A stretch of 44,249 nucleotides of DNA, from assembly GCA_964583605.1 (NCBI GenBank), contig CAZOWL010000025.1:1-44249 (forward strand), written 5' to 3'. The notes under the pieces were generated by a model. That model saw nothing but the letters and a program-made list of their open reading frames with translations, was not told the origin of the DNA and searched no databases. A program made the position numbers and the translations under genes. Below, piece by piece: positions 30,798 to 39,477 of the stretch (position 1 is the first letter of the stretch; each line of letters begins with the position of its first letter). Origin of the DNA: CAZOWL01 sp964583605 (GTDB lineage: Bacteria; Pseudomonadota; Gammaproteobacteria; Chromatiales; Chromatiaceae).

Positions 30798-31817
30798 TCA
30801 GCGTATCGTGAGCTCGTCAATGTTCTCCGGTGGCCAGCTCTCGAGGCGCATGCCAAGAGAAAGACCGCGCGTGGCCAACACGTCCTTGATCTCAGTAAGC
30901 GATTTCTTGCCCAGATTCGGCGTCTTCAAGAGCTCCACCTCGGTGCGCTGAATGAGGTCGCCGATCAGATAGATATTCTCGGCTTTCAGGCAATTCGCCG
31001 AGCGCACGGTAAGCTCCAGATCATCCACGGGCCGCAGCAGGATCGGATCCCATTCGGGGGTCTTGCTGCCAATCGGCTCCAACATATCGGGCAGATCGTT
31101 CCCTTCCAACGCGACAAAGCTCGACAATTGGTCCCGCAAGATGAGTGCAGCAGTCTGGATAGCGCTCCGCGGCTCGACTGTGCCGTTAGTCTCGAGATCG
31201 ATCACCAGGCGATCGAGATCGGTCCGTTGCTCCACGCGCGCGGACTGTACCTCGATCGCAACGCGCCGAACAGGGCTGTATGACGCGTCCAGGCGCAGCT
31301 TGCCGATGGGCCGGTCCTCGCCAACTTCGCCTTCGGCTTCCCGCTGCGTTGCCGGCTGGTAACCGATCCCGCGGCGCACCGTGATTGTCATGCTCAGCTC
31401 AACTGGGCCCGTCAAGTTGGCGATTACGAGCTCTGGGTTATAGATGGTCGCAGCGTGATCCAGCTCGATATCCCCGGCCGTTACAGTACCCGGTCCCTTC
31501 TTGCTCAGGGCGTAGGTTGCTTCCGTCTTACCGCCCAGAGAAATCGCGACGTTCTTTAGGTTCAGCAGGATCTCCAGCACATCTTCCTGGACGCCCTCAA
31601 GCGTTGTGTATTCGTGCAGGACCCCCTGTATCTCGACCTCGGTCACGGCGCAGCCGGCCATCGACGAGAGCAAAACCCGCCTCAGCGCATTACCTAACGT
31701 GTGACCATACCCCCGCTCTAAAGGCTCCAGGGTGACCCGGGCGTGCCTCACGCTCCCATCGACGGGCTCAACGCGGATACTCCGGGGCTTGAGGAAGTCA
31801 CCCACAGCTTCTGCCAT
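30798..31817 (-). CDS. rpoA: RNA polymerase alpha subunit
   Basis: This 339-aa protein has both domains. The N-terminal dimerisation/assembly domain carries ERGYGHTLGNALRRVLLSS. The C-terminal DNA- and activator-binding domain carries NCLKAENIYLIGDLIQRTE and TPNLGKKSLTEIKDVL. It is slightly longer than E. coli alpha (329 aa), with a GEVGED-type insertion in the N-domain. Operon partners are rpsD upstream and rplQ downstream. Confidence 0.98.
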   Translation of the reverse strand: MAEAVGDFLKPRSIRVEPVDGSVRHARVTLEPLERGYGHTLGNALRRVLLSSMAGCAVTEVEIQGVLHEYTTLEGVQEDVLEILLNLKNVAISLGGKTEATYALSKKGPGTVTAGDIELDHAATIYNPELVIANLTGPVELSMTITVRRGIGYQPATQREAEGEVGEDRPIGKLRLDASYSPVRRVAIEVQSARVEQRTDLDRLVIDLETNGTVEPRSAIQTAALILRDQLSSFVALEGNDLPDMLEPIGSKTPEWDPILLRPVDDLELTVRSANCLKAENIYLIGDLIQRTEVELLKTPNLGKKSLTEIKDVLATRGLSLGMRLESWPPENIDELTIR

Positions 31818-31840
31818 GCCAAAACCCTCTGACGCGCTCC

Positions 31841-32461
31841 TTACTTCGAGTACAGCTCGACGATCAGCGACTCGTTGATATCGCTTGGCAGATCAGACCG
31901 GTCTGGAATGCGCTTGAAAACACCCCGCAATCCCTTGCTATCGACCTCGATCCAATCCGCAAACCCGTATTGCTCGGCCAGGGCGAGGGCGTTCTGTACG
32001 CGAACCTGCTTGCGCGCAACCTCTCTGACCTCTACCTGATCTTCCGAGGAGACCTGGTAGGATGGAATGTTCACGACTGCGCCATTCACAGCAATCGCTT
32101 TGTGCGCCACCAGCTGCCTCGCCTCGGCCCGCGTGGCCCCGAAGCCCATCCGATACACGACATTATCGAGACGCCGTTCCAACAACTGGAGAAGGATCTC
32201 GCCGGTCGCACCTTTGGACTTGGCCGCCCGCTTATAGTAGTTACGGAATTGCCTTTCCATGACTCCGTAGATTCGCCGCACTTTCTGCTTCTCACGGAGC
32301 TGCACGCCGTAATCCGACAAGCGGCGGCGCCGATCGCCTGCCTGCCCCGGCATCTTCTCGAGCTTACACTTCGAGTCGAGTGAGCGCGCCCGGCTCTTCA
32401 GACTGAGATCTGCGCCCTCTCGCCGTGCCAGCTTGCAGGTCGGACCGATATACCTAGCCAT
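31841..32461 (-). CDS. rpsD: Ribosomal protein S4
   Basis: This 206-aa 30S assembly protein has MARYIGPTCKLARREGADL and an S4 RNA-binding domain (LERRLDNVVYRMGF, ARQLVAHKAIAVNG). The usual zinc-type cysteine cluster is absent, so it is the C-minus form. In E. coli S4 represses its own alpha operon. Confidence 0.98.
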   Translation of the reverse strand: MARYIGPTCKLARREGADLSLKSRARSLDSKCKLEKMPGQAGDRRRRLSDYGVQLREKQKVRRIYGVMERQFRNYYKRAAKSKGATGEILLQLLERRLDNVVYRMGFGATRAEARQLVAHKAIAVNGAVVNIPSYQVSSEDQVEVREVARKQVRVQNALALAEQYGFADWIEVDSKGLRGVFKRIPDRSDLPSDINESLIVELYSK

Positions 32462-32482
32462 ATTGCTTCCTATTGGTCCCCA

Positions 32483-32869
32483 CTACACGCGCCGCTTCTT
32501 CGGCGGTTGACAGCCATTGTGCGGGATAGGCGTCACGTCGGTAATACTCGTGATCTTGAAGCCCGCATTATTCAGTGCGCGCACCGCCGATTCTCGCCCC
32601 GGCCCGGGACCTTTTACATTCACATCAAGGGCCTTCATGCCGAACTCCTTCACGGCCTGCCCCGCCTTGTCCGCTGCCACCTGCGCCGCAAACGGTGTGC
32701 TCTTCCGCGAGCCCCGGAACCCAGAGCCGCCGGAGGTCGCCCACGCCAACGCGTTGCCCTGGCGATCCGTGATCGTAATGATGGTGTTATTGAACGACGC
32801 GTGGACATGCGCGATACCTTCCACGACGGTCTTCTTGACTTTTTTCTTCGTGCGAGCGGGCTTTGCCAT
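32483..32869 (-). CDS. rpsK: Ribosomal protein S11
   Basis: This 128-aa platform protein has GIAHVHASFNNTIITITDRQ, then the highly conserved C-terminus ITSITDVTPIPHNGCQPPKK. It has normal length and sits between rpsM and rpsD. Confidence 0.98.
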   Translation of the reverse strand: MAKPARTKKKVKKTVVEGIAHVHASFNNTIITITDRQGNALAWATSGGSGFRGSRKSTPFAAQVAADKAGQAVKEFGMKALDVNVKGPGPGRESAVRALNNAGFKITSITDVTPIPHNGCQPPKKRRV

Positions 32870-32908
32870 CGACTCTTTCCGTTAGGTCTCCTGAGCTTAG
32901 TGGCCGCG

Positions 32909-33265
32909 CTATCGCTTGATCGGGCGACGCGGCCCCTTGCGGGTCCGGGCGTTCGTGCGTGTGCGCTGCCCCCGCAAGGGCAAGCCGCGGCGGTGACGAA
33001 TCCCGCGGTTACAGCCAAGATCCATGAGACGCTTGATGTTCATGGACACCTCGCGTCGCAGATCGCCCTCGACCGCATATTTCGCTACGGCGGCACGAAG
33101 CCGCTCCACTTCGTCCTCAGTCAAATTCTGGATGCGGGCATCTGTCGCAACGCCGACCGCCTCGCAGATCTCCGCCGCGCGAGCACGGCCGATCCCATAG
33201 ATGGCCGTCAGCGCGATGACAGCATGCTTTCGGTCAGGAATATTGACTCCAGCAATACGCGCCAT
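32909..33265 (-). CDS. rpsM: Ribosomal protein S13
   Basis: This 118-aa 30S head protein has MARIAGVNIPDRKHAVIALT and GLPLRGQRTRTNARTRKGPR. It is the first gene of the alpha operon; the 87-nt space before it carries a candidate promoter. Confidence 0.98.
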   Translation of the reverse strand: MARIAGVNIPDRKHAVIALTAIYGIGRARAAEICEAVGVATDARIQNLTEDEVERLRAAVAKYAVEGDLRREVSMNIKRLMDLGCNRGIRHRRGLPLRGQRTRTNARTRKGPRRPIKR

Positions 33266-33311
33266 TCGCTTAACGCTCCCAATCCTAATGCCTTACGCGA
33301 CGAAACTCGCA

Positions 33312-33340
33312 ATTTTGACACAATGCCGAAAAAACATCAA
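33312..33340 (-). promoter_or_regulatory. Candidate promoter of the alpha operon
   Basis: On the minus strand TTGATG (33340-33335), a 17-nt spacer with a T-run, and CAAAAT (33317-33312) lie between rpmJ and rpsM. They would give a leader of about 40 nt before rpsM. The match to consensus is four of six in each box, so this is moderate evidence. Confidence 0.4.
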
Positions 33341-33352
33341 TCCCGACTCGCG

Positions 33353-33466
33353 TCAACCTTGTCGCTGTTTATGCCGCCGATCCTTGCAGATCACGCGCAC
33401 TGTTCCGTGCCGTCGGACGATTTTGCAATAGCGACATATGGGCTTGATCGAGGCGCGCACTTTCAT
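33353..33466 (-). CDS. rpmJ: Ribosomal protein L36
   Basis: This 37-aa protein was found by hand translation. It starts at ATG 33466 after GGAGAG and reads MKVRASIKPICRYCK ... VICKDRRHKQRQG. The three cysteines and one histidine of the zinc ribbon are present, so it is the zinc-binding form. It sits after secY as usual. Confidence 0.97.
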   Translation of the reverse strand: MKVRASIKPICRYCKIVRRHGTVRVICKDRRHKQRQG

Positions 33467-33504
33467 CTTTCTCTCCAGAATGCTTCACAGGGCTCGCAAA
33501 CCGC

Positions 33505-34857
33505 TTAGCGGAGCATGCCTGCGCCAGGGGCCTTCAGGTTGGCCTTCTTCATCAGTCCTTCATACTGGTGAGATACGAGGTGCGCCTGAACCTGGGCCAT
33601 GAAATCCATGGTCACAACGACCACGATCAGAAGGGAAGTGCCACCGAAATAAAAGGGCACATTCCAGCCAACAATTAGAAACTCCGGCAGCAGACAAACC
33701 GCCGTAATGTAGATGGCTCCGGCCGCCGTCAACCGGCTCATCACCGAGTCGATATAACGCGAAGTCTGCTCGCCCGGGCGGATGCCTGGGATGAAGGCCC
33801 CCGAACGTTTGAGGTTATCGGCGGTCTCTTTCGGATTAAACACCAAGGCGGTATAGAAGAAGCAGAAGAAGATGATCGCCGACGCATAGAGCAGCACGTA
33901 TACCGGCTCTCCCGGGGAGAGCTTCGCAGTGAGATCCGCGAGCCAGCGCATGTCTTCCGAGCTGCCGAACCACTGTCCCAGCGTACCCGGGAATAGAATG
34001 ATGCTCGAAGCGAAGATCGGTGGGATGACGCCGGCCATATTGAGCTTGAGGGGCAAATGTGTACTTTGCGCTGCCATCATCCGCCGACCCTGTTGGCGTC
34101 GCGCATAGTTCACAGTGATTCGTCTCTGTCCGCGCTCGATGAAAACCACAAAGGCCGTCACGGCAAGAGCCAACGCGAAGATCGCCAATACAGCAAGCGT
34201 GTTCATCTCACCGGTGCGCACAAGCTCGAGCGTCCCACCTGCTGCGGCCGGCAGCCCAGCCACAATACCCGCGAAAATAATCAGTGAAATGCCGTTGCCG
34301 ATGCCGCGCTCGGTGATCTGTTCGCCCAACCACATCAGGAACATCGTCCCCGTCACGAGGGAGACGGTCGCGGTAAACACGAATCCCAAGCCAGTCTGGG
34401 TGACGATCGCCGATCCAGCCACAGCCTGACCTTGTAACGCCACTGAGATACCGATCGCTTGGAAGGTGGCCAGCCCGAGGGTGCCGTAGCGCGTGTATTG
34501 GGTGATCTTGCGCCGCCCGGATTCGCCTTCTTTTTTCAACTGCTCAAGCTTGGGGATCACCGCCGTCATGAGCTGCATGATGATCGACGCCGAGATATAA
34601 GGCATGATCCCAAGAGCGATGACGCTAGCCCGCTCCAACGCCCCACCTGAAAACATGTTGAACATGTCCAGCATCGAGCCCTGGTGTTGGTCGAAGAGAG
34701 CCGCCAGGGCCTCAGGGTTGACGCCGGGCACGGGGATAAAGGTCGCGATGCGATAGACCAGAAGGCCGCCGAGCACAAACAGCAGGCGCTGCCTCAGCTC
34801 CTTCAGACGCCCCATACCGCCGAGCGTCTCCATCATGGACGAGGTGTTCTTGGCCAT
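33505..34857 (-). CDS. secY: Preprotein translocase channel subunit SecY
   Basis: This 450-aa inner-membrane protein has ten hydrophobic helices, an ATFIPVPGVNPEAL start, the plug region, MPYISASIIMQLM, and the cytoplasmic loop FNPKETADNLKRSGAFIPGI. It forms the SecYEG protein-export channel. It is the last large gene of the spc operon, 19 nt after rplO. Confidence 0.98.
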   Translation of the reverse strand: MAKNTSSMMETLGGMGRLKELRQRLLFVLGGLLVYRIATFIPVPGVNPEALAALFDQHQGSMLDMFNMFSGGALERASVIALGIMPYISASIIMQLMTAVIPKLEQLKKEGESGRRKITQYTRYGTLGLATFQAIGISVALQGQAVAGSAIVTQTGLGFVFTATVSLVTGTMFLMWLGEQITERGIGNGISLIIFAGIVAGLPAAAGGTLELVRTGEMNTLAVLAIFALALAVTAFVVFIERGQRRITVNYARRQQGRRMMAAQSTHLPLKLNMAGVIPPIFASSIILFPGTLGQWFGSSEDMRWLADLTAKLSPGEPVYVLLYASAIIFFCFFYTALVFNPKETADNLKRSGAFIPGIRPGEQTSRYIDSVMSRLTAAGAIYITAVCLLPEFLIVGWNVPFYFGGTSLLIVVVVTMDFMAQVQAHLVSHQYEGLMKKANLKAPGAGMLR

Positions 34858-34876
34858 GCGAGATTCGGACCCCTAT

Positions 34877-35311
34877 CTAGTCTTCGACGCGGCCACCCAC
34901 CGCCTCAATCGCTGCCCGCGCACCCTTTGTTATGGGGACGCCTCGCACCGTAATGGCGCGCTTGATCTGCCCCGAGGCAATGATCTTGACCCGCATCGTG
35001 CCACGGCGAACAACATCGGCAGCGATTAAGGTCGGGAGATCGATGACGTCGCCAGGCAGAGCGTCGAGCTCGTGCAGCCGCACCTCTTCGCGGCACAACG
35101 CCTTACGAGAGCGGAAACCGACCTTGGGCAGGCGCCGCTGAAGCGGCATCTGGCCGCCCTCGAATCCCACTTTGTGGAACCCACCGGCACGGGCCTTTTG
35201 TCCCTTGTGCCCGCGCCCACACGTCTTGCCGAGCCCGCTACCAATCCCACGGCCCACGCGCTTTGCGACCGGCCTACTTCCCTTTACAGGACGGATGTTA
35301 TTCAAGCGCAT
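34877..35311 (-). CDS. rplO: Ribosomal protein L15
   Basis: ATG 35311 gives MRLNNIRPVKGSRPVAKRVG and 144 aa, the usual length. An upstream in-frame extension overlaps rpmD and is rejected. GRGHKGQKARAGG and FEGGQMPLQRRLPKVGF are diagnostic. rpmD ends one nt before the start. Confidence 0.98.
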   Translation of the reverse strand: MRLNNIRPVKGSRPVAKRVGRGIGSGLGKTCGRGHKGQKARAGGFHKVGFEGGQMPLQRRLPKVGFRSRKALCREEVRLHELDALPGDVIDLPTLIAADVVRRGTMRVKIIASGQIKRAITVRGVPITKGARAAIEAVGGRVED

Positions 35312-35312
35312 C

Positions 35313-35504
35313 TCAAGGTTCCTCGACGATCTTGACCATGTAGCTGACCTTGCTGAGCATGCCACGAGTGCAAGGGGTATCTTCCACCTCAGCCACCTGA
35401 TGCATGCGCCGCAGCCCTAAGCCGCGCACACAGGCTTTGTGGGAGGCCAAACGGCCATGCAGGCTCCGGACGAGCGTGACCTTCATTATTGCCTTCCCGG
35501 TCAT
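35313..35504 (-). CDS. rpmD: Ribosomal protein L30
   Basis: This is 63 aa from ATG 35504 (MTGKAIMKVTLVRS). A second ATG six codons later has the better-spaced ribosome binding site and would give 57 aa. HKACVRGLGLRRMHQ and MLSKVSYMVKIVEE match L30. The gene is 3 nt after rpsE. Confidence 0.95.
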   Translation of the reverse strand: MTGKAIMKVTLVRSLHGRLASHKACVRGLGLRRMHQVAEVEDTPCTRGMLSKVSYMVKIVEEP

Positions 35505-35507
35505 AAC

Positions 35508-36014
35508 TCACCCCATAATCTGTTCGATCGTCTTACCGCGCTTGGCCGCGATCGCCTCCGGGTCTTTCATGGCCCGAAGACCCGCGACTGTTGCACGAAT
35601 GACGTTGATTGGATTATTCGTCCCGAGGCACTTCGCCAGGACGTTTTGCACCCCAAGCACCTCGAATACTGCGCGCATGGCCCCGCCGGCGATGATTCCC
35701 GTACCCTCAGACGCCGGCTGCATAAATACCCGAGCCGCACCGTGTCGGCCGTTAAGCGGATACTGGAGGGTTGCGCCGTTGAGCTTCACGTCGACCATAT
35801 TTTTACGCGCGCTTTCCATGGCCTTCTGAATAGCCACAGGCACTTCGCGCGCCTTGCCGGTGCCGTAGCCAACCCGCCCCTTGCCATCGCCCACGACCGT
35901 CAGCGCCGCAAAGCCGAATTGACGGCCGCCTTTCACAACCTTCGCGACACGATTGACCGACACGAGTTTTTCCAGGAGCTCATCGCCTTCCGCTCGCGGA
36001 TTGAGATTTGTCAT
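35508..36014 (-). CDS. rpsE: Ribosomal protein S5
   Basis: This 168-aa 30S protein is involved in decoding accuracy. It has LLEKLVSVNRVAKVVKGGRQ, FAALTVVGDGKGRVGYGTGK and the C-terminal GTNNPINVIRATVAGLRAM. Full length. Confidence 0.98.
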   Translation of the reverse strand: MTNLNPRAEGDELLEKLVSVNRVAKVVKGGRQFGFAALTVVGDGKGRVGYGTGKAREVPVAIQKAMESARKNMVDVKLNGATLQYPLNGRHGAARVFMQPASEGTGIIAGGAMRAVFEVLGVQNVLAKCLGTNNPINVIRATVAGLRAMKDPEAIAAKRGKTIEQIMG

Positions 36015-36024
36015 ACGTGGCCCC

Positions 36025-36381
36025 TTAGAATTGCAATCCGTTCTCGCGGGCCGCCTCGGCCAGCGCCTTCACCCGACCGTGATAGCGAAACCCCGAGCGA
36101 TCGAATGCGACCCTATCGATGCCGGCGCTGCGCGCCCGTTCGGCAATCGCCTTGCCGATCACAGCAGCCGCCGAGCGGTTGCCAAGATGACCGGTGATTC
36201 CGTCGCGCAGCGCTTTCTCAAGGGTCGAGGCACTCGCGAGCACCCGACCGCCATCGGGGGCGATGACTTGGGCATACATATGTCGAGGCGTGCGATGGAC
36301 GCAGAGCCGGTAAGCGCCGAGCTCGCGCATCTTCGCCCGCCCCCGCATCGCGCGTCGTAGCCGTGCCTGTTTCTTTTCCAT
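36025..36381 (-). CDS. rplR: Ribosomal protein L18
   Basis: This 118-aa 5S-rRNA-binding protein has an N-terminal basic stretch (KQARLRRAMRGRAKMRE), YRLCVHRTPRHMYAQVI and the C-terminal FDRSGFRYHGRVKALAEAAR. Full length. Confidence 0.98.
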   Translation of the reverse strand: MEKKQARLRRAMRGRAKMRELGAYRLCVHRTPRHMYAQVIAPDGGRVLASASTLEKALRDGITGHLGNRSAAAVIGKAIAERARSAGIDRVAFDRSGFRYHGRVKALAEAARENGLQF

Positions 36382-36390
36382 ATCGATGCC

Positions 36391-36927
36391 TTACTTCTTC
36401 TTCGCCTCTTTGCGCACGACCTCTTCGTCGGCGTAGCGCACGCCCTTACCCTTGTAGGGCTCCGGGGGCCGGAAGCCACGGATATCGGCCGCGACCTGCC
36501 CGACTCGCTGTTTGTCGGCGCCACTGACCAGGATCTCCGTCGGCGAGGGGGTCGTGATCTCGATGCCTTCCGGCACCGCATAGTTCACTGGATGTGAAAA
36601 GCCGAGCGCCAAGCTCAATTGTCGCCCTTGTGCCTGGGCGCGGTAGCCAACGCCCACTAGGGTCAGCTTGCGCACAAAGCCAGTTCCGCAGCCAACGACC
36701 ATGTTGTTCAGTAGGGCACGCGTCGTGCCGGCCAACGCCCAGGCAGACTTCTCGTCCTGGGAGGAAGGCGCCACGTGCAACTTGCCGTCGCTTTGCCTCA
36801 CAGAGACGTGCCGATGCACGGTCCATTGTAAGCTGCCCTTTGGCCCTTTGACCTTGACGGACTGACCAGCAAGCTCGACAGCCACGTTGCCCGGCACATC
36901 GATCGGGGCCTTTGCCACGCGGGACAT
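36391..36927 (-). CDS. rplF: Ribosomal protein L6
   Basis: ATG 36927 after a CAGGAG site gives 178 aa starting MSRVAKAPIDVPGNVAVELA. The 24-residue upstream extension overlaps the rpsH end and is rejected. The two L6 repeats are visible, with GVGYRAQAQGRQLSLALGFS and IRGFRPPEPYKGKGVRYADE. Confidence 0.98.
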   Translation of the reverse strand: MSRVAKAPIDVPGNVAVELAGQSVKVKGPKGSLQWTVHRHVSVRQSDGKLHVAPSSQDEKSAWALAGTTRALLNNMVVGCGTGFVRKLTLVGVGYRAQAQGRQLSLALGFSHPVNYAVPEGIEITTPSPTEILVSGADKQRVGQVAADIRGFRPPEPYKGKGVRYADEEVVRKEAKKK

Positions 36928-36946
36928 AGATAGATCTCCTGACGAA

Positions 36947-37342
36947 TCAGGCCACGAAGGCCAAGATCTCACCGCCCTGCCCAGCCTTCCGTGCCGCACG
37001 ATCCGTCATGAGGCCCTGGGAGGTCGAAACAATGGCAACACCGAGACCACCCCATACCTTTGGTAGGTCGTCCTTGCCGCGGTAGATTCGCAAACCCGGG
37101 CGTGACACCCGCTTGATGTGCTCGATGACCGGCTTACCACGAAAATACTTCAACTTGAGCACCAATGTCGCCTTAACGCCTTCCCCCTCGGCAACAGCAT
37201 CCGCGATGTACCCTTCCTGCTTCAACAATTGGGCAATCGCCATCTTCGATTTCGACAAGGGCATCGCGATGGTGATCTTGCCGCGCGCTTGACCGTTGCG
37301 GATGCGCGTGAGCATGTCCGCGATTGGATCCGTTATAGTCAT
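36947..37342 (-). CDS. rpsH: Ribosomal protein S8
   Basis: This 131-aa 30S protein has ITDPIADMLTRIRNGQARGK, RVSRPGLRIYRGKDDLPKVW and a C-terminal GGEILAFVA. In E. coli S8 is the spc operon repressor. Here it is preceded by an unusual 244-nt untranslated stretch. Confidence 0.98.
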   Translation of the reverse strand: MTITDPIADMLTRIRNGQARGKITIAMPLSKSKMAIAQLLKQEGYIADAVAEGEGVKATLVLKLKYFRGKPVIEHIKRVSRPGLRIYRGKDDLPKVWGGLGVAIVSTSQGLMTDRAARKAGQGGEILAFVA

Positions 37343-37586
37343 CGATCTACTCCAGGGGTCAGGCCATCACATAGGATGCGATACCCGCGTTGAACGCCAA
37401 ACGCTGGCTCCAAAATAGGTCGCCGCGGCATACTCTTCGGGCCTTGAGCGCCGGCACACCACCGGGCCCGCCGGATAAGCCGTGCCGCGCTCCGCCCGCT
37501 AATGCTCTCGGTCAGAGCCTGGGCCTGCGGCGGCGCCAATGCTACCGGCGCTCGCCTAAAGTGGTATGGGGGTGCGGACGTCAGCC
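37343..37586 (-). other. Unusually long spacer within the spc operon, with inverted repeat
   Basis: This interval between rpsN and rpsH is normally a few tens of nt. The only open frame (a 66-aa one) has no recognisable domain or ribosomal character. GAGCGCCGGCAC (37446-37457) and GTGCCGCGCTC (37482-37492) pair over 11 bp with one bulge. The structure may be an internal promoter/regulatory region, an RNA-processing site or inserted DNA. Confidence 0.6.
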
Positions 37587-37892
37587 TTACCAGCTGGCCT
37601 TGACTACGCCCGGCACATCGCCGCGCATAACAGCCTCGCGCAGCTTATTGCGTCCCAGGCCGAATTTTCTATACACGGCATGGGGTCTACCGCTTATGCG
37701 ACACCGCCGCTGCTGCCTTGACGGACTGGCATCGCGCGGCAGCTTCTGAAGCTGGATTAGCGCTTCGTCGAGCGTCTCGGCTGAAGCCGAGCGATCAGCG
37801 ACGATCGCTTTGAGCTCGGCGCGCTGCTTGGCATAGCGAGCGGCTGTTTTGAGCCGCTTCGCATCCCGCGCTATCATGCTCTTCTTCGCCAT
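37587..37892 (-). CDS. rpsN: Ribosomal protein S14
   Basis: ATG 37892 gives 101 aa (MAKKSMIARDAKRLKTAARY), the length of the long, non-zinc form. It has LPRDASPSRQQRRCRISGRP and the end AVMRGDVPGVVKASW. A second ATG 12 nt upstream overlaps the rplE stop and is less likely. Confidence 0.97.
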   Translation of the reverse strand: MAKKSMIARDAKRLKTAARYAKQRAELKAIVADRSASAETLDEALIQLQKLPRDASPSRQQRRCRISGRPHAVYRKFGLGRNKLREAVMRGDVPGVVKASW

Positions 37893-37900
37893 ATCTTCAG

Positions 37901-38440
37901 TCATGTCCTGAAAGGAAAACGAAACGCCTCTAGAAGGGCGCGACCCTCTTCATCGGTGCGTGCTGTTGTCGTAATGGTGATGTCCAATCCGCGAAGGGCA
38001 TCGATTTTATCGTAGTCAACCTCCGCGAAGACGATCTGCTCACGGATACCTAGAGAATAATTCCCTTGTCCATCGAACGCCTTCGGATTCAGTCCCCGGA
38101 AGTCTCGAATTCTCGGTATGGCGACCGTAATGAGGCGATCGAGAAACTCGTACATCCGCTCGCGGCGCAGCGTCACCTTGCAGCCGACCGGCCATCCCTC
38201 GCGTATCTTGAAACCGGCAACCGATTTGCGCGCCTTCGTCACGATCGGCTGCTGGCCAGAGATCGCCCGCAAGTCGCTCACGGCATTGTCCATCACCTTC
38301 TTGTCCGCAATCGCCTCGCCAACGCCCATATTCAGGGTGATCTTCTCGACCCGCGGGACCTGCATCACGGCGCTGTAACCGAATCGCTCCTTGAGCTGAC
38401 CGGCAATCTCGTCGCGAAAAAGAGCTTGTAGTCTCGACAT
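37901..38440 (-). CDS. rplE: Ribosomal protein L5
   Basis: This 179-aa 5S-rRNA-binding protein has VPRVEKITLNMGVGEAIADK, KSVAGFKIREGWPVGCKVTL and YSLGIREQIVFAEVDYDKID. Full length, 14 nt after rplX. Confidence 0.98.
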   Translation of the reverse strand: MSRLQALFRDEIAGQLKERFGYSAVMQVPRVEKITLNMGVGEAIADKKVMDNAVSDLRAISGQQPIVTKARKSVAGFKIREGWPVGCKVTLRRERMYEFLDRLITVAIPRIRDFRGLNPKAFDGQGNYSLGIREQIVFAEVDYDKIDALRGLDITITTTARTDEEGRALLEAFRFPFRT

Positions 38441-38454
38441 GATGGCTCCACCAG

Positions 38455-38778
38455 CTAGGCATCAATCACTTCGCCATCGGACTTGAAGACCCGCACCTTG
38501 CGACCATCATTCAACAGCCGAAAGCCAACCCGGTCCGCCCCGCCCTTTTGGGGGTTATATAGCCCCACGTTCGATATGTGCACCGGCATGGCCTTGTCGA
38601 CGATGCCGCCCGCCATCCCTCTCTGCGGGTTGGCCTTTTGGTGCTTCTTGACAATGTTGATATTCTCGACAATGACATGCTCGGCATCGACGACCTTCAG
38701 TACCGTGCCACGCTTCCCTCTATCACGGCCGGCCAGCAGCACGACCTCATCTCCCGTTCTAATCTTTCGCATCGCCAA
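38455..38778 (-). CDS. rplX: Ribosomal protein L24
   Basis: This 107-aa assembly-initiator protein has a KOW motif (RTGDEVVLLAGRDRGKRGTV) and INIVKKHQKANPQRGMAGGI. Full length, 6 nt after rplN. Confidence 0.98.
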   Translation of the reverse strand: MAMRKIRTGDEVVLLAGRDRGKRGTVLKVVDAEHVIVENINIVKKHQKANPQRGMAGGIVDKAMPVHISNVGLYNPQKGGADRVGFRLLNDGRKVRVFKSDGEVIDA

Positions 38779-38784
38779 GTGACC

Positions 38785-39153
38785 TCACAGCACTTCCGGA
38801 GCGAGCGAAATGATCTTCATAAAGCGCTCGCTGCGCAGCTCGCGAGTGACCGGCCCGAATATACGCGTTCCGATCGGCTGGAGCTGATTGTTCAAGAGTA
38901 CCGCCGCGTTGCCATCGAATCGGATCAGGGAGCCATCAGGCCGCCGCACGCCTTTTCGCGTGCGTACCACGACAGCGTTGAAGACGTCCCCCTTCTTGAC
39001 CTTTCCCCGCGGAATCGCATCTTTCACCGCGACCTTGATGACATCCCCAATCCCCGCGTAGCGGCGATGCGAGCCACCCAACACCTTGATGCACTGCACA
39101 CGCTTGGCGCCGCTGTTATCGGCAACACCGAGATTGGTCTGCATCTGGATCAT
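38785..39153 (-). CDS. rplN: Ribosomal protein L14
   Basis: This 122-aa 50S protein has MIQMQTNLGVADNSGAKRVQ and VVVRTRKGVRRPDGSLIRFD. Full length. It is the first gene of the spc operon in the E. coli layout, after a 63-nt gap from rpsQ that could hold the operon promoter; I see no clear boxes. Confidence 0.98.
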   Translation of the reverse strand: MIQMQTNLGVADNSGAKRVQCIKVLGGSHRRYAGIGDVIKVAVKDAIPRGKVKKGDVFNAVVVRTRKGVRRPDGSLIRFDGNAAVLLNNQLQPIGTRIFGPVTRELRSERFMKIISLAPEVL

Positions 39154-39216
39154 TGTTGTATTCCCTCTCTACAGCATCGTCCGGGGATACCGCGACGCAA
39201 GCTGGGCTCTTGGCCA

Positions 39217-39477
39217 TCAACGCGCCTTCTCAAGGACATCTAACAGGCGCCAAGATTTAGTCTTGGACAACGGCCTGCACTGCTCGATGCGCACAAGATC
39301 TCCCCCGCTGCACCGATTGTCTTCGTCATGCGCGTGAATCTTGGTCGAGCGTTTCATGAACTTCCCGTAAAGGGGATGCTTGACACGTCGTTCGACGAGC
39401 ACGGTAATCGTCTTTTCCATCGCGTCGCTGATAACCCTTCCCGTTAGCGTCTTGTTCGTTTTCGTGTGCTCGCTCAC
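39217..39477 (-). CDS. rpsQ: Ribosomal protein S17
   Basis: This 86-aa 30S protein has LTGRVISDAMEKTITVLVER and HDEDNRCSGGDLVRIEQCRP. It overlaps the rpmC stop by 4 nt and is the last gene of the S10 operon. Confidence 0.98.
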   Translation of the reverse strand: MSEHTKTNKTLTGRVISDAMEKTITVLVERRVKHPLYGKFMKRSTKIHAHDEDNRCSGGDLVRIEQCRPLSKTKSWRLLDVLEKAR

